A DNA stretch of 64,000 bases from Candidatus Argoarchaeum ethanivorans (GCA_004193545.1 RPGO01000005.1:111897-175896); one strand, 5' to 3'; numbered from the stretch's first letter, positions 46,012-55,331 are shown. Translations and numbers: made by a program. The notes: generated by a model from the letters alone, not told the origin.

Positions 46012-47505
46012 ATGAAACAAATAATTAATGGAAAAACAGCAATTACACAGGCTGTACTTGATAGTCATGTTGAGCATATCGTTGGAGTGCCTGGTTATCC
46101 GATTACAGATATTATGGAAGAACTGTTCAATACACCCATTCAGTCAAAGTGGTGTGTAAATGAAAAGATTGCCTTTGAGTCCTGCATCGGGGCATCCGGT
46201 GTTGGAAAGAGAAGCCTTGTTATTACAAAGCATGTAGGTATGAATGTCCTTGCAGATCCGCTCGTAACCTCAACCACGCATACAATCGGTGCTGGCATTG
46301 TTGTTATTGCAGGCGACGATCCCGGTGCCAAGAAGTCTCAGAACGAACAGGATTCACGTTACTACGGCTTAATAGCAGAGACTTTGGTATTCGACCCTTC
46401 AACTCCCCAGTATATCTACGATGCAATTATGGAGGGGTATCGTTTATCAGAGAAAACGATGGCTCCATCAATCGTTCGGATAACAAGCAGACTTGCAAGG
46501 CTCAAAGGCGAGGTGAAACGAAGGGTTTGGAAAATGCCAGCGGCAAGAGTCTTTGACCGCAGCATCTGGGATTATACTCTTGAAGGAAAACATCAACTCT
46601 TCCATCAAACTTCTTATCCAGCGATGCAGGAATATGTTGAGAATACACAGATGAATAAAATAGTGAGGCGGGGTAGTACCGGAATAATCTCGTCCGGGTA
46701 TCCATCCGGTTTAGCAGAAAAAATCGCAGAAGAGAAAAATATATCTCATCTTATCCTGAATGCTGTAAATCCACTGCCAGCGAGGCATGTAGAAAAGTTT
46801 CTAAAACAGCATCAACGCGTGCTTGTGGTCGAGGAGACAGAACCATTTATAGAGCACCAGCTTTATGACAGGGTGCTTGGAAAACATACCGGACACCTTC
46901 CTTACGGTCGAATAAACAGCGAACACATAAGCGATGCACTTGAAAACATACACCTGAATTCGGTTAAAAATACCATCGAACCACAGAAAATAAAGCACCG
47001 CGGCTACGGCGTCTATCTGTGTCGCAACTGCCCGTTCACGCCTTTGTACGATGCTCTTGATGATTTTGATTTTCCTGTGGCAGGTGATGTTGGGTGCTCA
47101 ATTCTAATGGCACCTAAAGGTAGTGTTGATCTGGCAGTGTCTCTTGGATCTGCCATTGGAATAGCACTTGGATTCAACAACAAAGGTGTGGCAGTGATTG
47201 GAGATTTTGCTCTTGCACATTCCGGACTGCAGGGCATCATCAACGCAGTGCAGAACGATTGTGATCTTCTTGTATTTGTAATCTGCAATGGTATTGCAGC
47301 AATGACCGGGGGGCAGCAGGCAGTGGATCTAAAAAAAGTTGTAGCTTCTATGGTAAAAGATGTTATCACAGTGGATGCGAAATCTGCAACCAGAGATGTC
47401 TATACAACAATTATAAACGAAAAAATTACAAAAAAAGGTGTAAGCGTTGTGTTTCTGGATGGAACATGCCCAAAAGATGCGAGCTTTCAGATAATAAAAT
47501 TCTAA
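46012..47505 (+). CDS. Thiamine diphosphate-dependent 2-oxoacid oxidoreductase, IorA-like, without ferredoxin domain
   Basis: The 497 residues show the alpha-subunit plan of indolepyruvate-type oxidoreductases: GKTAITQAVLDSHVEHIVGV and GYPITDIMEELF (pyrimidine domain), NEKIAFESCIGASGVGKRSL (activating Glu), YLCRNCPFTPLYDALDDF and GDVGCSILMAPKGSVDLAVS, then VIGDFALAHSGLQGIINAVQ (TPP-binding domain). True IorA ends with two 4Fe-4S motifs, absent here, and no iorB is nearby. It may act on another 2-oxoacid or as a decarboxylase. The start depends on GAGG of the preceding hairpin as ribosome-binding site. Confidence 0.75.
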   Translation: MKQIINGKTAITQAVLDSHVEHIVGVPGYPITDIMEELFNTPIQSKWCVNEKIAFESCIGASGVGKRSLVITKHVGMNVLADPLVTSTTHTIGAGIVVIAGDDPGAKKSQNEQDSRYYGLIAETLVFDPSTPQYIYDAIMEGYRLSEKTMAPSIVRITSRLARLKGEVKRRVWKMPAARVFDRSIWDYTLEGKHQLFHQTSYPAMQEYVENTQMNKIVRRGSTGIISSGYPSGLAEKIAEEKNISHLILNAVNPLPARHVEKFLKQHQRVLVVEETEPFIEHQLYDRVLGKHTGHLPYGRINSEHISDALENIHLNSVKNTIEPQKIKHRGYGVYLCRNCPFTPLYDALDDFDFPVAGDVGCSILMAPKGSVDLAVSLGSAIGIALGFNNKGVAVIGDFALAHSGLQGIINAVQNDCDLLVFVICNGIAAMTGGQQAVDLKKVVASMVKDVITVDAKSATRDVYTTIINEKITKKGVSVVFLDGTCPKDASFQIIKF

Positions 47506-47542
47506 TATTGTTGGCTGCCCAATTCCTACACCAAGTGCCTGG

Positions 47543-48331
47543 TTAACTAAGCGGTTTGTTTGCAAGCATTTTTATTATATTTCTTCGTGTGATAATTCCC
47601 ACAAGTTCGTAATCGTTCATAACTGGTATTCCTCCAATGTTCTGTTTAAGCATGGTTGTTACAACTTCTCTTAACGAGGTATCTGTTCCAACAGTAGTAA
47701 CCTGCCTGGTCATTATATCTTCAACGATCAGGTTTTTTATACGGCTGTCCTGCTGATTGCTCGACACAAGCTCCCTGAAAGCTCGCATGGCTTTTGCTAT
47801 ATCTTTTTCTGTAATAATTCCCACGAGTTTTTCTTCTTCCATAACAGGCAGTCTTCCAATATCTTTATCCAGAATTAACCTTCTTGCGTGTGATACTCTG
47901 CTCGATGGATTCACTGTTATCGGTTTTCTTATCATGGCATCTTCTGCACTACCATCAAGAACCTTGCTGTTTTCAAGGATTTCGTTAGGTGTTATCCAGC
48001 CGATGGTGCTGCTGTTATCTGTCACAACCAGCACTCCTCCTGTCTTGTCGATGATTGTAATTGCTTCTGTTAGTTTCATCTCAGGAAGTACTTTGGTGAA
48101 ATTATCAGTTGTGGCACTGGTTACATGAAGAGATGATGCAGGAAGGCTTGCTTTTTTCCTGGTTCCAAGCTCTCGCGCTATATTTCTCATGGTGATAAAA
48201 CCTGAAATATTTCCATTGTGCATGACCAGAAGTCTGCGCATTCCGGTTTTTTCCATCATATCCATTGCACTGGAAAGAGTTTGTGCCTTATCAATATGTA
48301 AAGGCTCTACCATAATATCTTTAACTTGCAT
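47543..48331 (-). CDS. Four-CBS-domain protein (CBS cluster gene 5)
   Basis: 262 residues made of four CBS motifs: VKDIMVEPLHIDKAQTLSSA, a decayed second one (LTEAITIIDKTGGVLVVTDN), AMIRKPITVNPSSRVSHARR followed by KLVGIITEKDIAKAM, and VEDIMTRQVTTVGTDTSLRE with ELVGIITRRNIIKML. CBS pairs bind adenosyl ligands such as AMP, ATP or SAM. No catalytic domain is attached. A perfect AAGGAGG precedes the ATG. It is the last of five tandem CBS genes in one direction. Confidence 0.9.
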   Translation of the reverse strand: MQVKDIMVEPLHIDKAQTLSSAMDMMEKTGMRRLLVMHNGNISGFITMRNIARELGTRKKASLPASSLHVTSATTDNFTKVLPEMKLTEAITIIDKTGGVLVVTDNSSTIGWITPNEILENSKVLDGSAEDAMIRKPITVNPSSRVSHARRLILDKDIGRLPVMEEEKLVGIITEKDIAKAMRAFRELVSSNQQDSRIKNLIVEDIMTRQVTTVGTDTSLREVVTTMLKQNIGGIPVMNDYELVGIITRRNIIKMLANKPLS

Positions 48332-48345
48332 AGTTTCCTCCTTAA

Positions 48346-49206
48346 TTACGTTTGTTTTTTGATTTCATTTAGAATGTTATCGGCACGTAGAATGCCAACA
48401 ATTTCGTCATCAATTACGATCAGTGATTTTGTTCCAATCGTGGACATTACTTTTGCAGCATCAACCACTCTTTCATTACCTGAAATTGTCTTATTAAGAG
48501 GGGTCATAACGTCTTCTGCTACAAGCGGCATCTCACGGATGTACCTGTATTTTTTCATTCCTGCTGCTACATCTCTTCTTGCCATCTTAACTTCCCTGCC
48601 ATACACGTTTCCATCAGCATCAGTAAGCTCAGTAAATGCCAGATTATCTCTTGAAATCACTCCAGCAGGCTTGTTTCCTTCTGTTAGAACTACTATTACG
48701 TTAACATTATTCTCATTCATCTCATAGAGTGCATGGTCAATGGTGTGATGAATATTGACTGTCACCACGTATGTATCCATAACGTCCTTTACTTTAGTGA
48801 TATATTCCTTCGTTGAATAATGCCTGATCAGGTCATGTTTTGTGATGATTCCAACGAGTTTTTCATCATCATTATCTTTTTTGATTACTGGAAGTCCACT
48901 GATTTCGTTTTCAAGCATTATTTCTGCTGCCTGTGCTGCAGTTGCTTCCTGGTGGATATTAAGCAGGTTTTCGGTCATGACAAGGCTTACCGGGATATTA
49001 TCGATGGGTCGGCGTCTCCATGTTGGTTCAGCCTGGGCAAGTCGTTTCGTAATATCCTTTTTTGTGACAATACCAACAGGATTATTTTCTTCTCCTATTA
49101 CGATCAGTCGTCCTATGTCATGTTTTAACATGAGATTTCTTGCCCGTGATATTGGCTCATCGGCTGATACTGCATACACCTGTGTAGTCATACACTGTTT
49201 TATCAT
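48346..49206 (-). CDS. Four-CBS-domain protein (CBS cluster gene 4)
   Basis: 286 residues with four CBS motifs, for example IKQCMTTQVYAVSADEPISR, NPVGIVTKKDITKRLAQAEP, KLVGIITKHDLIRHYSTKEY and AEDVMTPLNKTISGNERVVD with SLIVIDDEIVGILRADNILN. An inter-domain stretch (EVKMARRDVAAGMKKYRYIR) is basic. AAAGGTG stands before the ATG, and only 14 bp separate it from the next gene. Ligand unknown. Confidence 0.9.
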   Translation of the reverse strand: MIKQCMTTQVYAVSADEPISRARNLMLKHDIGRLIVIGEENNPVGIVTKKDITKRLAQAEPTWRRRPIDNIPVSLVMTENLLNIHQEATAAQAAEIMLENEISGLPVIKKDNDDEKLVGIITKHDLIRHYSTKEYITKVKDVMDTYVVTVNIHHTIDHALYEMNENNVNVIVVLTEGNKPAGVISRDNLAFTELTDADGNVYGREVKMARRDVAAGMKKYRYIREMPLVAEDVMTPLNKTISGNERVVDAAKVMSTIGTKSLIVIDDEIVGILRADNILNEIKKQT

Positions 49207-49225
49207 ATTAACACCTTTAATTAAA

Positions 49226-50155
49226 TTATATTAACGATTTTATAAAATCTCTTTCTGTGATGATTCCAACAAGTTTTTCATCATCAACTACTGGCAGTGA
49301 ACCAATTTTATTCTCTACCATTAAATGGGCAGCTGCTCCCATATCAACCCCCGGGGCAACAGTTATCACTTCTTTTGTTACCAGTTCTTTTACTGGCACA
49401 TCCAGTGCCTCTGACGCATCAGCACTGATCAGTTTATTGAACACTTCGCCGCTTGCAAGGTATCGCAGCACATCAGAAGCAGTAATCATACCAAATAGCA
49501 CCCCCTCCTTTTTAACTGGAAAACGGCGAAATCCATGAGTTATCATATTGCTGGCAGCCTCGCTTATAGGAAGGTCTGGACTTATACTTATGACGTTATT
49601 ACTCATACATTCTTTGACGTTTTTACTGGTTGCCATATTATCATGCAGCCATACAAAATCCCGCTCAGATATAATAGCCCTGATGCGGTTATCACCATCG
49701 ACAATTGGAATGCCGCCAATATTTTTTTCAATCATAATACGAAGGGCATTATTAATTGAACTTTTTTCATTTAGGGATACTACATTCTCTTCCATTATTT
49801 CTTTGATGCTTTCATTTACCGCGGCAAGAAGATTGTTGTGAAACCGGCTCTGAAGAAGATTATGACGCAACCCGCCTCCCATGAAATCGGCAATGTCGAG
49901 ACTGGTTACGATTCCTACAAGACGGTTTGTGCCAGCATCAGCTATCGGAAGTCGTCTGAAATGATATGTTAGCATAGTCTTTGCAGCACCCATGATAGTT
50001 GTTGTGGGAGGTATCATAACCACTTCACGGGAAGCAATGGTCATCACATCACCTTCACGATCAGATATTCGTGATTCAAAACTAACCGGTCCAAGATTTT
50101 TGCTATACGCATCTTTTCTTACAGATTGTGGAATATTTTGATTATGTAACGTCAT
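49226..50155 (-). CDS. Four-CBS-domain protein (CBS cluster gene 3)
   Basis: 309 residues. After an N-terminal extension (KDAYSKNLGPVSFESRISDR) come four CBS motifs: VMTIASREVVMIPPTTTIMG, IKEIMEENVVSLNEKSSINN with GIPIVDGDNRIRAIISERDF, VKECMSNNVISISPDLPISE, and VKELVTKEVITVAPGVDMGA with KLVGIITERDFIKSLI. It lies 19 bp upstream of gene 4. Hairpin repeats lie between it and gene 2, so it may begin a separate transcript. Confidence 0.9.
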   Translation of the reverse strand: MTLHNQNIPQSVRKDAYSKNLGPVSFESRISDREGDVMTIASREVVMIPPTTTIMGAAKTMLTYHFRRLPIADAGTNRLVGIVTSLDIADFMGGGLRHNLLQSRFHNNLLAAVNESIKEIMEENVVSLNEKSSINNALRIMIEKNIGGIPIVDGDNRIRAIISERDFVWLHDNMATSKNVKECMSNNVISISPDLPISEAASNMITHGFRRFPVKKEGVLFGMITASDVLRYLASGEVFNKLISADASEALDVPVKELVTKEVITVAPGVDMGAAAHLMVENKIGSLPVVDDEKLVGIITERDFIKSLI

Positions 50156-50200
50156 TATATCACATCCATGGTCATGAGACCATATCTTACGTTTTCATTA

Positions 50201-50369
50201 CTCGACTACTTCGTAGTCGAGAGTTGTTTTCTACACTCGATTGCTAACGCACTCGATTGCTTGCGCAATCGAGAATTGCTGGTTATTTTCTACACAACGA
50301 AGTTGTGCAGTGCTTCGCAATCGAGAATTGAAAGCTACCTGTTATTTTCTGCACAACGAAGTTGTGCAG
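50201..50369. repeat. Composite hairpin repeats within the CBS cluster
   Basis: Modules: stem CTCGACTAC, loop TTC, stem GTAGTCGAG (50201-50221); linker AGTTGTTTTCTACA; TCGATTGC-rich block with stem CTCGATTGC and GCAATCGAG (50252-50272); stem ACACAACGAAGTTGTG (50292-50309); TTCGCAATCGAGAATTG; linker GTTATTTT; stem CTGCACAAC, loop GAA, stem GTTGTGCAG (50349-50369). No gene is seen in 50156-50400. Confidence 0.9.
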
Positions 50370-50400
50370 TTTTTCAAATGTATAGGAACTGGATTTGCAT

Positions 50401-51168
50401 TCATGTGCCAATCATTATCTGTGCAGCATCATACAGATCCACCATACCAACGAGTGCTCCGTTCTCTACCACACAAAGACGTCCTACATTCAACCGCAGC
50501 AATCGCTCAATACAAGCTTTAACTGTTTCGTCCTTTGAGATAGTATAAAGGGGAGTGTTCATAATTTTTTCAACCCTGGCTGGTGCCCTGCCACGGCGTG
50601 CCTCACGATCAAGACGTGTATAGCCTGATTTTATAATGTCATGTATTGTGATCATTCCAACCGGCTCTTTTTTATCCATCACAGGCATCCCTGAGAGTCC
50701 AGAGTTTAACAGGTTCGACCATACCTTGTTTAATGCATCAGAACGCTCACAGGTTTCAACATCAGTTTTCATGATGTCAGAAATTTTTTTCTCAGGTATT
50801 TTTTCGTTGAGTGCCGTAAATATGTGTGTTAACCCAATAATACCAGTGACTACCGGGCATGCCTGCCTGTCAACCACTGGTAAGTAACGCAATCGCAGTT
50901 CAGACATGAAACGTAAAACTGAGCGTATATCGTCCTCTGCAGTTATAAGTGGAACATCACTGACAAATCCATCAATCGTTACATTTGAACGTGTAGACGT
51001 AACACGCATTACATCCTTATCAGTTATAATCCCCTTCAAACAATCGTCTGCATTTACCACTGGCAAGATCTGATAATTATGATCTCGCATGATCTGACGT
51101 GCATGTGTGATATGGTCTTTTTCTCCTACCGACACCACGTGCTTCCGCATAAATTTATTTACCTTCAT
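50401..51168 (-). CDS. Four-CBS-domain protein (CBS cluster gene 2)
   Basis: 255 residues with four CBS motifs: VNKFMRKHVVSVGEKDHITH, a second in IDGFVSDVPLITAEDDIRSV, ISDIMKTDVETCERSDALNK with EPVGMITIHDIIKSGYTRLD, and VEKIMNTPLYTISKDETVKA with ALVGMVDLYDAAQIMIGT. RLDREARRGRAPARVE before the last motif is strongly basic. No catalytic domain. Confidence 0.9.
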   Translation of the reverse strand: MKVNKFMRKHVVSVGEKDHITHARQIMRDHNYQILPVVNADDCLKGIITDKDVMRVTSTRSNVTIDGFVSDVPLITAEDDIRSVLRFMSELRLRYLPVVDRQACPVVTGIIGLTHIFTALNEKIPEKKISDIMKTDVETCERSDALNKVWSNLLNSGLSGMPVMDKKEPVGMITIHDIIKSGYTRLDREARRGRAPARVEKIMNTPLYTISKDETVKACIERLLRLNVGRLCVVENGALVGMVDLYDAAQIMIGT

Positions 51169-51335
51169 TTTAGGTCACCTGCACCAACGCGCGTAGAAAT
51201 AACGAATAAAAACATAACAACTCTATCTATCGGTAACTTATGTTGTGCGTTCTTCACTTTTTCAACCCTCCAATCAACCAATTGCTTTTTCCTCCTCACA
51301 ATACAAGTCCTCCCTTTTAAGAGAAGGCAATTGAA

Positions 51336-51890
51336 TTATTCTGTCTCGGCACAAAATTCACACAAATATCTTCCATTGGTAAGCACCAATCTTTCACTGA
51401 GCCTTCCGCACTCCTCGCATATACCCTGTGATAGTGCTTCCGTTTCAACCGATTCAGGTGGGAAGTGTTCAGCGTTCATCTGTACAAGCTCTGAGAATAT
51501 CTCTCCCATCTGAGTTGATACAACAAGCAAGTCCGTATCTGTAATAATTCCTACAAGATTACCCTCGTCCACGACTGGAAGACGATGTATGCGCATTTTA
51601 AACATTTTATGCGAAGCTTCGTTGACAAACTGCGCCGGGTGAATAGTTATCAGACGTCTTGTCATCACATCCTTTGTAAGAACTGATGATGGACGCAGAT
51701 CTTTTGAAACTACTTTTCTTACAATATCCTGTTCAGTGACAATGCCAACAGGACGATTATTATCAACAACAATAACGCCGCCAATACCATGTTCACTCAT
51801 TTTTTTAGCAGCATCAACGCACGAAGTCTGCAGCTCAATGGTAACAACATTCTTAGTCATTATTTCTTTAACATAGACTTCTGTTTCCAC
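51336..51890 (-). CDS. CBS-pair protein with C-terminal zinc ribbon (CBS cluster gene 1)
   Basis: 184 residues: two CBS motifs (VKEIMTKNVVTIELQTSCVD with RPVGIVTEQDIVRKVV; TKDVMTRRLITIHPAQFVNE with NLVGIITDTDLLVV) followed by a rubredoxin-like zinc ribbon CEECGRLSERLVLTNGRYLC ending EFCAETE. The ribbon could bind nucleic acid or protein. It heads the five-gene CBS series; 51169-51335 before gene 2 contains nothing recognised. Confidence 0.9.
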   Translation of the reverse strand: METEVYVKEIMTKNVVTIELQTSCVDAAKKMSEHGIGGVIVVDNNRPVGIVTEQDIVRKVVSKDLRPSSVLTKDVMTRRLITIHPAQFVNEASHKMFKMRIHRLPVVDEGNLVGIITDTDLLVVSTQMGEIFSELVQMNAEHFPPESVETEALSQGICEECGRLSERLVLTNGRYLCEFCAETE

Positions 51891-52540
51891 AAATATTTCT
51901 CCAATATCATTAACTAGTACTCAAACTATAATAAATCATCGACTTCAAATATGCCTATAATACTATCAAATTTCACTATTGAAATTGACTGCGATTATAT
52001 AACGAACGAGCTGCACGTTTTGAATAAATATGGATCCTGAATAATATGCAAATAGAACACTCGGGAGGGATGTTAATCGTGCTATAGTAAAGAAACTGAC
52101 GTAAGAGAGCTTAACAATAAAAATAGTTTACCCAAATACAGTTATGATGACATCCCACTTTAGTAAATTCCCCGATCTTTTAACCTTCTAAACAAGTATT
52201 TCTATCAGCTATTGGTTGAGTTTGGTATGGTTAGGGGGCGTCATGAAACAAGCCTCAGCAACTTTGAATTCATGAAAGTCCAACCACAGGGCTACACAGA
52301 TTTCCACGAGATTGGTCTTGTGTAATCCCGTGGTTTCAATTTTTTTGAGTTTTGGACTATAGTGTGTTATCCCGTTACAGACCCCCAGCGTTGGTGTTGT
52401 TATCTTTTGTTTTGGAATTCTGTTTGGTAACTATATTATGCTTTCAGTACGGTGATTCATCCCCCCACGTTCAGAGGGGGGACTTCTCGCCGAAAGAGTT
52501 AAAAGCAATGGAACTATGCAATTTGGAGGAAATGTATAAA
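51891..52540. other. Long spacer before adk with dispersed repeat and GC-rich hairpin
   Basis: No gene is seen. 52236-52345 (GCGTCATGAAACAAGCCTCA, then GCAACTTTGAATTCATG, ending TGGTTTCAATTTTTTTGAG) resembles 62822-62882. At 52461-52481 a six-pair CCCCCC/GGGGGG hairpin with an ACGTTCAGA loop is followed by GACTTCTCGCCG, reminiscent of IS200/IS605 ends. GGAGGA at 52525-52530 serves adk. Confidence 0.5.
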
Positions 52541-53182
52541 ATGAGATTGGTGTTGCTTGGACCCCCGGGAGCAGGCAAAGGCACACAAGCAAAAAGAATC
52601 GCAGATAAGTACCAGATACCACACATATCTACTGGAGATATACTACGGGAAAACCTGAGTGCTGGAACAGAGCTTGGACTCAAAGCCAAAACATATATGG
52701 ATAAAGGTGAATTAGTACCTGATAATGTGTTGATTGATATAATAAAAGAGCGACTACTAAAACCGGACTGCTCAAGCGGATTCCTTCTTGATGGGTATCC
52801 ACGAACAATATCACAGGCAGAAGCGCTAAATCAAATACTTGCAGATACGCAACTGGACATGGTGTTAAACATCACTGTCCCAGACGAAGAACTGCTCAAG
52901 CGGTTATCTGGCAGGCGTATGTGTAAATGTGGAGCAAGCTATCACACAGAGTTTAATCCCCCCAAAATCATGAATGTATGTGATGTTTGTGGTAGCACAT
53001 TGTATCAAAGAGATGACGACAAAGAGGAAGCTATCAAAAACCGCCTGGAGGTATATGCTAAACAGACACAACCACTCATTGACTACTACTTCAATCGATC
53101 GATGTTAAAAACCGTGGATGGCACCGAAAGCATCGATAAAATATTTGCAGAAATAACCAGTATTCTGGATACATACGAATGA
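52541..53182 (+). CDS. adk: Adenylate kinase
   Basis: Interconverts ATP, ADP and AMP. 213 residues with P-loop LLGPPGAGKGTQAKRIADKY, AMP site ISTGDILRENL, GFLLDGYPRTISQAEAL, and a zinc-type lid with four cysteines (CKCGASYH and CDVCGSTLYQR). This is the bacterial-like long adenylate kinase found in Methanosarcinales-type archaea. ATG 52541 is set by GGAGGA 10 bases upstream; a longer frame from 52352 is not conserved. First gene of adk-emc3-cmk-cbf5. Confidence 0.93.
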   Translation: MRLVLLGPPGAGKGTQAKRIADKYQIPHISTGDILRENLSAGTELGLKAKTYMDKGELVPDNVLIDIIKERLLKPDCSSGFLLDGYPRTISQAEALNQILADTQLDMVLNITVPDEELLKRLSGRRMCKCGASYHTEFNPPKIMNVCDVCGSTLYQRDDDKEEAIKNRLEVYAKQTQPLIDYYFNRSMLKTVDGTESIDKIFAEITSILDTYE

Positions 53183-53224
53183 CAAAGAGATAGAATGTAA
53201 TAAATTATTTTATTTTTGGTTTTT

Positions 53225-53827
53225 ATGATTAACACTAAAATGAAAAAATCAATTGAAAAAGTAGCACTTGTATTAGGTTTTTCGATGTTTGGAGTTGTGC
53301 TACTGGAAGATTTTAGAAATGCTCTTGCAAGCACGGTTGCAGTAGTATTAAACCCTTTATTTAATAATCTTCAGGTCAGTGTTGTGCTATTTGTCTTAGC
53401 AGCCATGACAGGTGCATACGCATCCCTGATTCAAAAATACACCATGGACTGGGAGCTTATGCGACAGGTGCAGGATCGCATGAAAGGATTCCAGAAAGAA
53501 TTCAGAGAAGCACAATTAGCCGATAACCCGCAAAGAGTCAAGAAGCTTGAATCACAGCGCTCAGACATGATGAAAGAGCAGGTTGAGATGTCTAAACAAC
53601 AATTCAAGCCAATGGCATACATCAGTATCCTGTCTTTACCGTTATTTATAGGAGCAAATTATATAATTCTTGGTTCAACCTACACGATGGTTTTTCCATT
53701 CTGGGGTGAACAATCACTTTCCGGAAATGTTATTGGACCAATATACTACTGGTTATACTGGTACTTCATCTGCTCCATACCAGTAAGCCAACTGATACGA
53801 AAGTTCCTTAACATAGGCGGAATATGA
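53225..53827 (+). CDS. EMC3/TMCO1 family membrane insertase (DUF106)
   Basis: About 200 residues with three hydrophobic segments and a cytosolic coiled coil between the first and second (QVQDRMKGFQKEFREAQLAD, QRSDMMKEQVEMSKQQFKPM). This is the plan of archaeal DUF106 proteins, the Oxa1-superfamily relatives of EMC3 and TMCO1 that insert membrane proteins. The location after adk, near the secY-linked operon in archaea, fits. The start could be TTG 53216, ATG 53225 or ATG 53240. It overlaps cmk by 4 bp. Confidence 0.88.
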   Translation: MINTKMKKSIEKVALVLGFSMFGVVLLEDFRNALASTVAVVLNPLFNNLQVSVVLFVLAAMTGAYASLIQKYTMDWELMRQVQDRMKGFQKEFREAQLADNPQRVKKLESQRSDMMKEQVEMSKQQFKPMAYISILSLPLFIGANYIILGSTYTMVFPFWGEQSLSGNVIGPIYYWLYWYFICSIPVSQLIRKFLNIGGI

Positions 53828-54351
53828 AAATCACTATTGGCGGACTTCCTGGAAGTGGTACAAGCACCCTTGCAGGAAAACTTGCAGGAAAGTTCAACTT
53901 AATAGTGATATCTGCCGGCGATACTTTTCGAAAACTTGCAAGAGAGCATAACATGAGTCTTAAAGAGTTTGGACATCTTGCAGAAAAAGATCAAGATATC
54001 GATAGACAACTCGATAAACAACAACAAAAAATAGCACAACATCGTAATAACGTTATACTCGAGGGAAGGTTAGCCGGGCACTTTATAGAGGATGCAACAA
54101 CAAGAATATGGCTTAAAGCACCAATCGAGGTTCGAGCAGCACGGATTGCACATCGGGAGGCAGAGACAGTGACGCAAACGATAGCAGAAATTAGAACGCG
54201 TGAAGAATGTGAAGCTTCGCGATATAAAAACTATTACCAGCTAAACATCAACGACCTTGCAATATATGACATCATACTTGATACAGCACGATACACAAAA
54301 GAGCAGACAACAAGAATAATCAGTGAGGCAGTACAAAACCACAAACAATGA
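53824..54351 (+). CDS. cmk: Cytidylate kinase, archaeal type
   Basis: Phosphorylates CMP/dCMP. 175 residues with P-loop TIGGLPGSGTSTLAGKLAGK, the ISAGDTFRKLAREHNMSLKE region, NNVILEGRLAGHF and ARIAHREAETV, all typical of the short archaeal Cmk. ATGA overlaps link it to emc3 upstream and cbf5 downstream. Confidence 0.92.
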   Translation: MKITIGGLPGSGTSTLAGKLAGKFNLIVISAGDTFRKLAREHNMSLKEFGHLAEKDQDIDRQLDKQQQKIAQHRNNVILEGRLAGHFIEDATTRIWLKAPIEVRAARIAHREAETVTQTIAEIRTREECEASRYKNYYQLNINDLAIYDIILDTARYTKEQTTRIISEAVQNHKQ

Positions 54352-55331
54352 AAAGAGAGACAATAGTACTGAAAGAATCAGCAGCCAACGCAAACTATGG
54401 ATGTTGTCCAAGAGAGCGGCCAGCAACTGAATACATAAAAAAAGGAGTCGTCAATCTTGATAAACCAAAAGGACCAACCAGCCATGAAGTAGCAAGCTGG
54501 GTAAAAAAAATCCTTCACATTGGAAAAGCAGGGCACAGCGGAACCCTTGACCCCAAAGTTACAGGACTCCTCCCTGTTATGCTTGGAGACGCCACAAGAG
54601 CAGTCGATGCACTGCGTTTATCAGGCAAAGAATATATATGCCTGATGCGATTGCACCGGAGAACACAGAGTGCACTGATAAAAGAGGTTTGTAAAGAATT
54701 TACTGGTGCAATATACCAGACCCCTCCAATCAAATCTGCAGTAAAACGCGAACTACGCATACGACACATTTACTATATCGACATCCTTGAATTAACAAGT
54801 ACTGAAGTGCTCCTGCAAATTGGGTGTGAAGCAGGAACCTACATCAGAAAGCTGTGTCACGACATAGGACTTGCTCTCGGTTGTGGGGCCCACATGCAGG
54901 AACTGAGAAGAACCGGAGCAGGACCGCTAACAGAAGATACAGCAGTGACACTGCACGCACTTAAAGATGCTTACACTGCATGGGTAGAGGAAGGGGATGA
55001 AAGGGAACTTAGAACAGTTATACAACCAGTGGAGAACGCTCTCATCCATCTGCCGCGAATTACCATTTTCGATACTACTGTTGACGCAATATGTCATGGA
55101 GCACCTCTTGCAACACCAGGAATTACAAGCATAGAAACATCAATAAACAAGGGCGACAATGTAGCAATATATACTCGCAAAGGAGAAATTGTTGCCATAG
55201 CAACAGCTTCGCTTTCAACTGACGATATAATTAACAAGAAGAAAGTGATAGCAGCAACCACGAAACATGTGCTGATGAATCCAAACACATATCCGATGCA
55301 TTGGAAAAAACGACGCGCCGAGGTAGTCTAG
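54348..55331 (+). CDS. cbf5: tRNA/rRNA pseudouridine synthase Cbf5 (TruB family, dyskerin homologue)
   Basis: Catalytic subunit of the archaeal H/ACA RNP and also able to act alone on tRNA U55. 327 residues with GVVNLDKPKGPTSHEVASWV, the catalytic Asp in GHSGTLDPKVTGLLPVML, YICLMRLH, YIRKLCHDIGLALGCGAHMQ and a C-terminal PUA domain (GAPLATPGITSIETSINKGD). Its stop codon (55329-55331) lies within the acceptor and D-arm region of the following tRNA-Ser gene. Confidence 0.93.
   Translation: MKRETIVLKESAANANYGCCPRERPATEYIKKGVVNLDKPKGPTSHEVASWVKKILHIGKAGHSGTLDPKVTGLLPVMLGDATRAVDALRLSGKEYICLMRLHRRTQSALIKEVCKEFTGAIYQTPPIKSAVKRELRIRHIYYIDILELTSTEVLLQIGCEAGTYIRKLCHDIGLALGCGAHMQELRRTGAGPLTEDTAVTLHALKDAYTAWVEEGDERELRTVIQPVENALIHLPRITIFDTTVDAICHGAPLATPGITSIETSINKGDNVAIYTRKGEIVAIATASLSTDDIINKKKVIAATTKHVLMNPNTYPMHWKKRRAEVV

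Noticed and set aside
48326..49841. Plus-strand hydrophobic frames across the CBS cluster
   Set aside because: Antisense of CBS motifs; the minus-strand frames have clear motifs and strong ribosome-binding sites.
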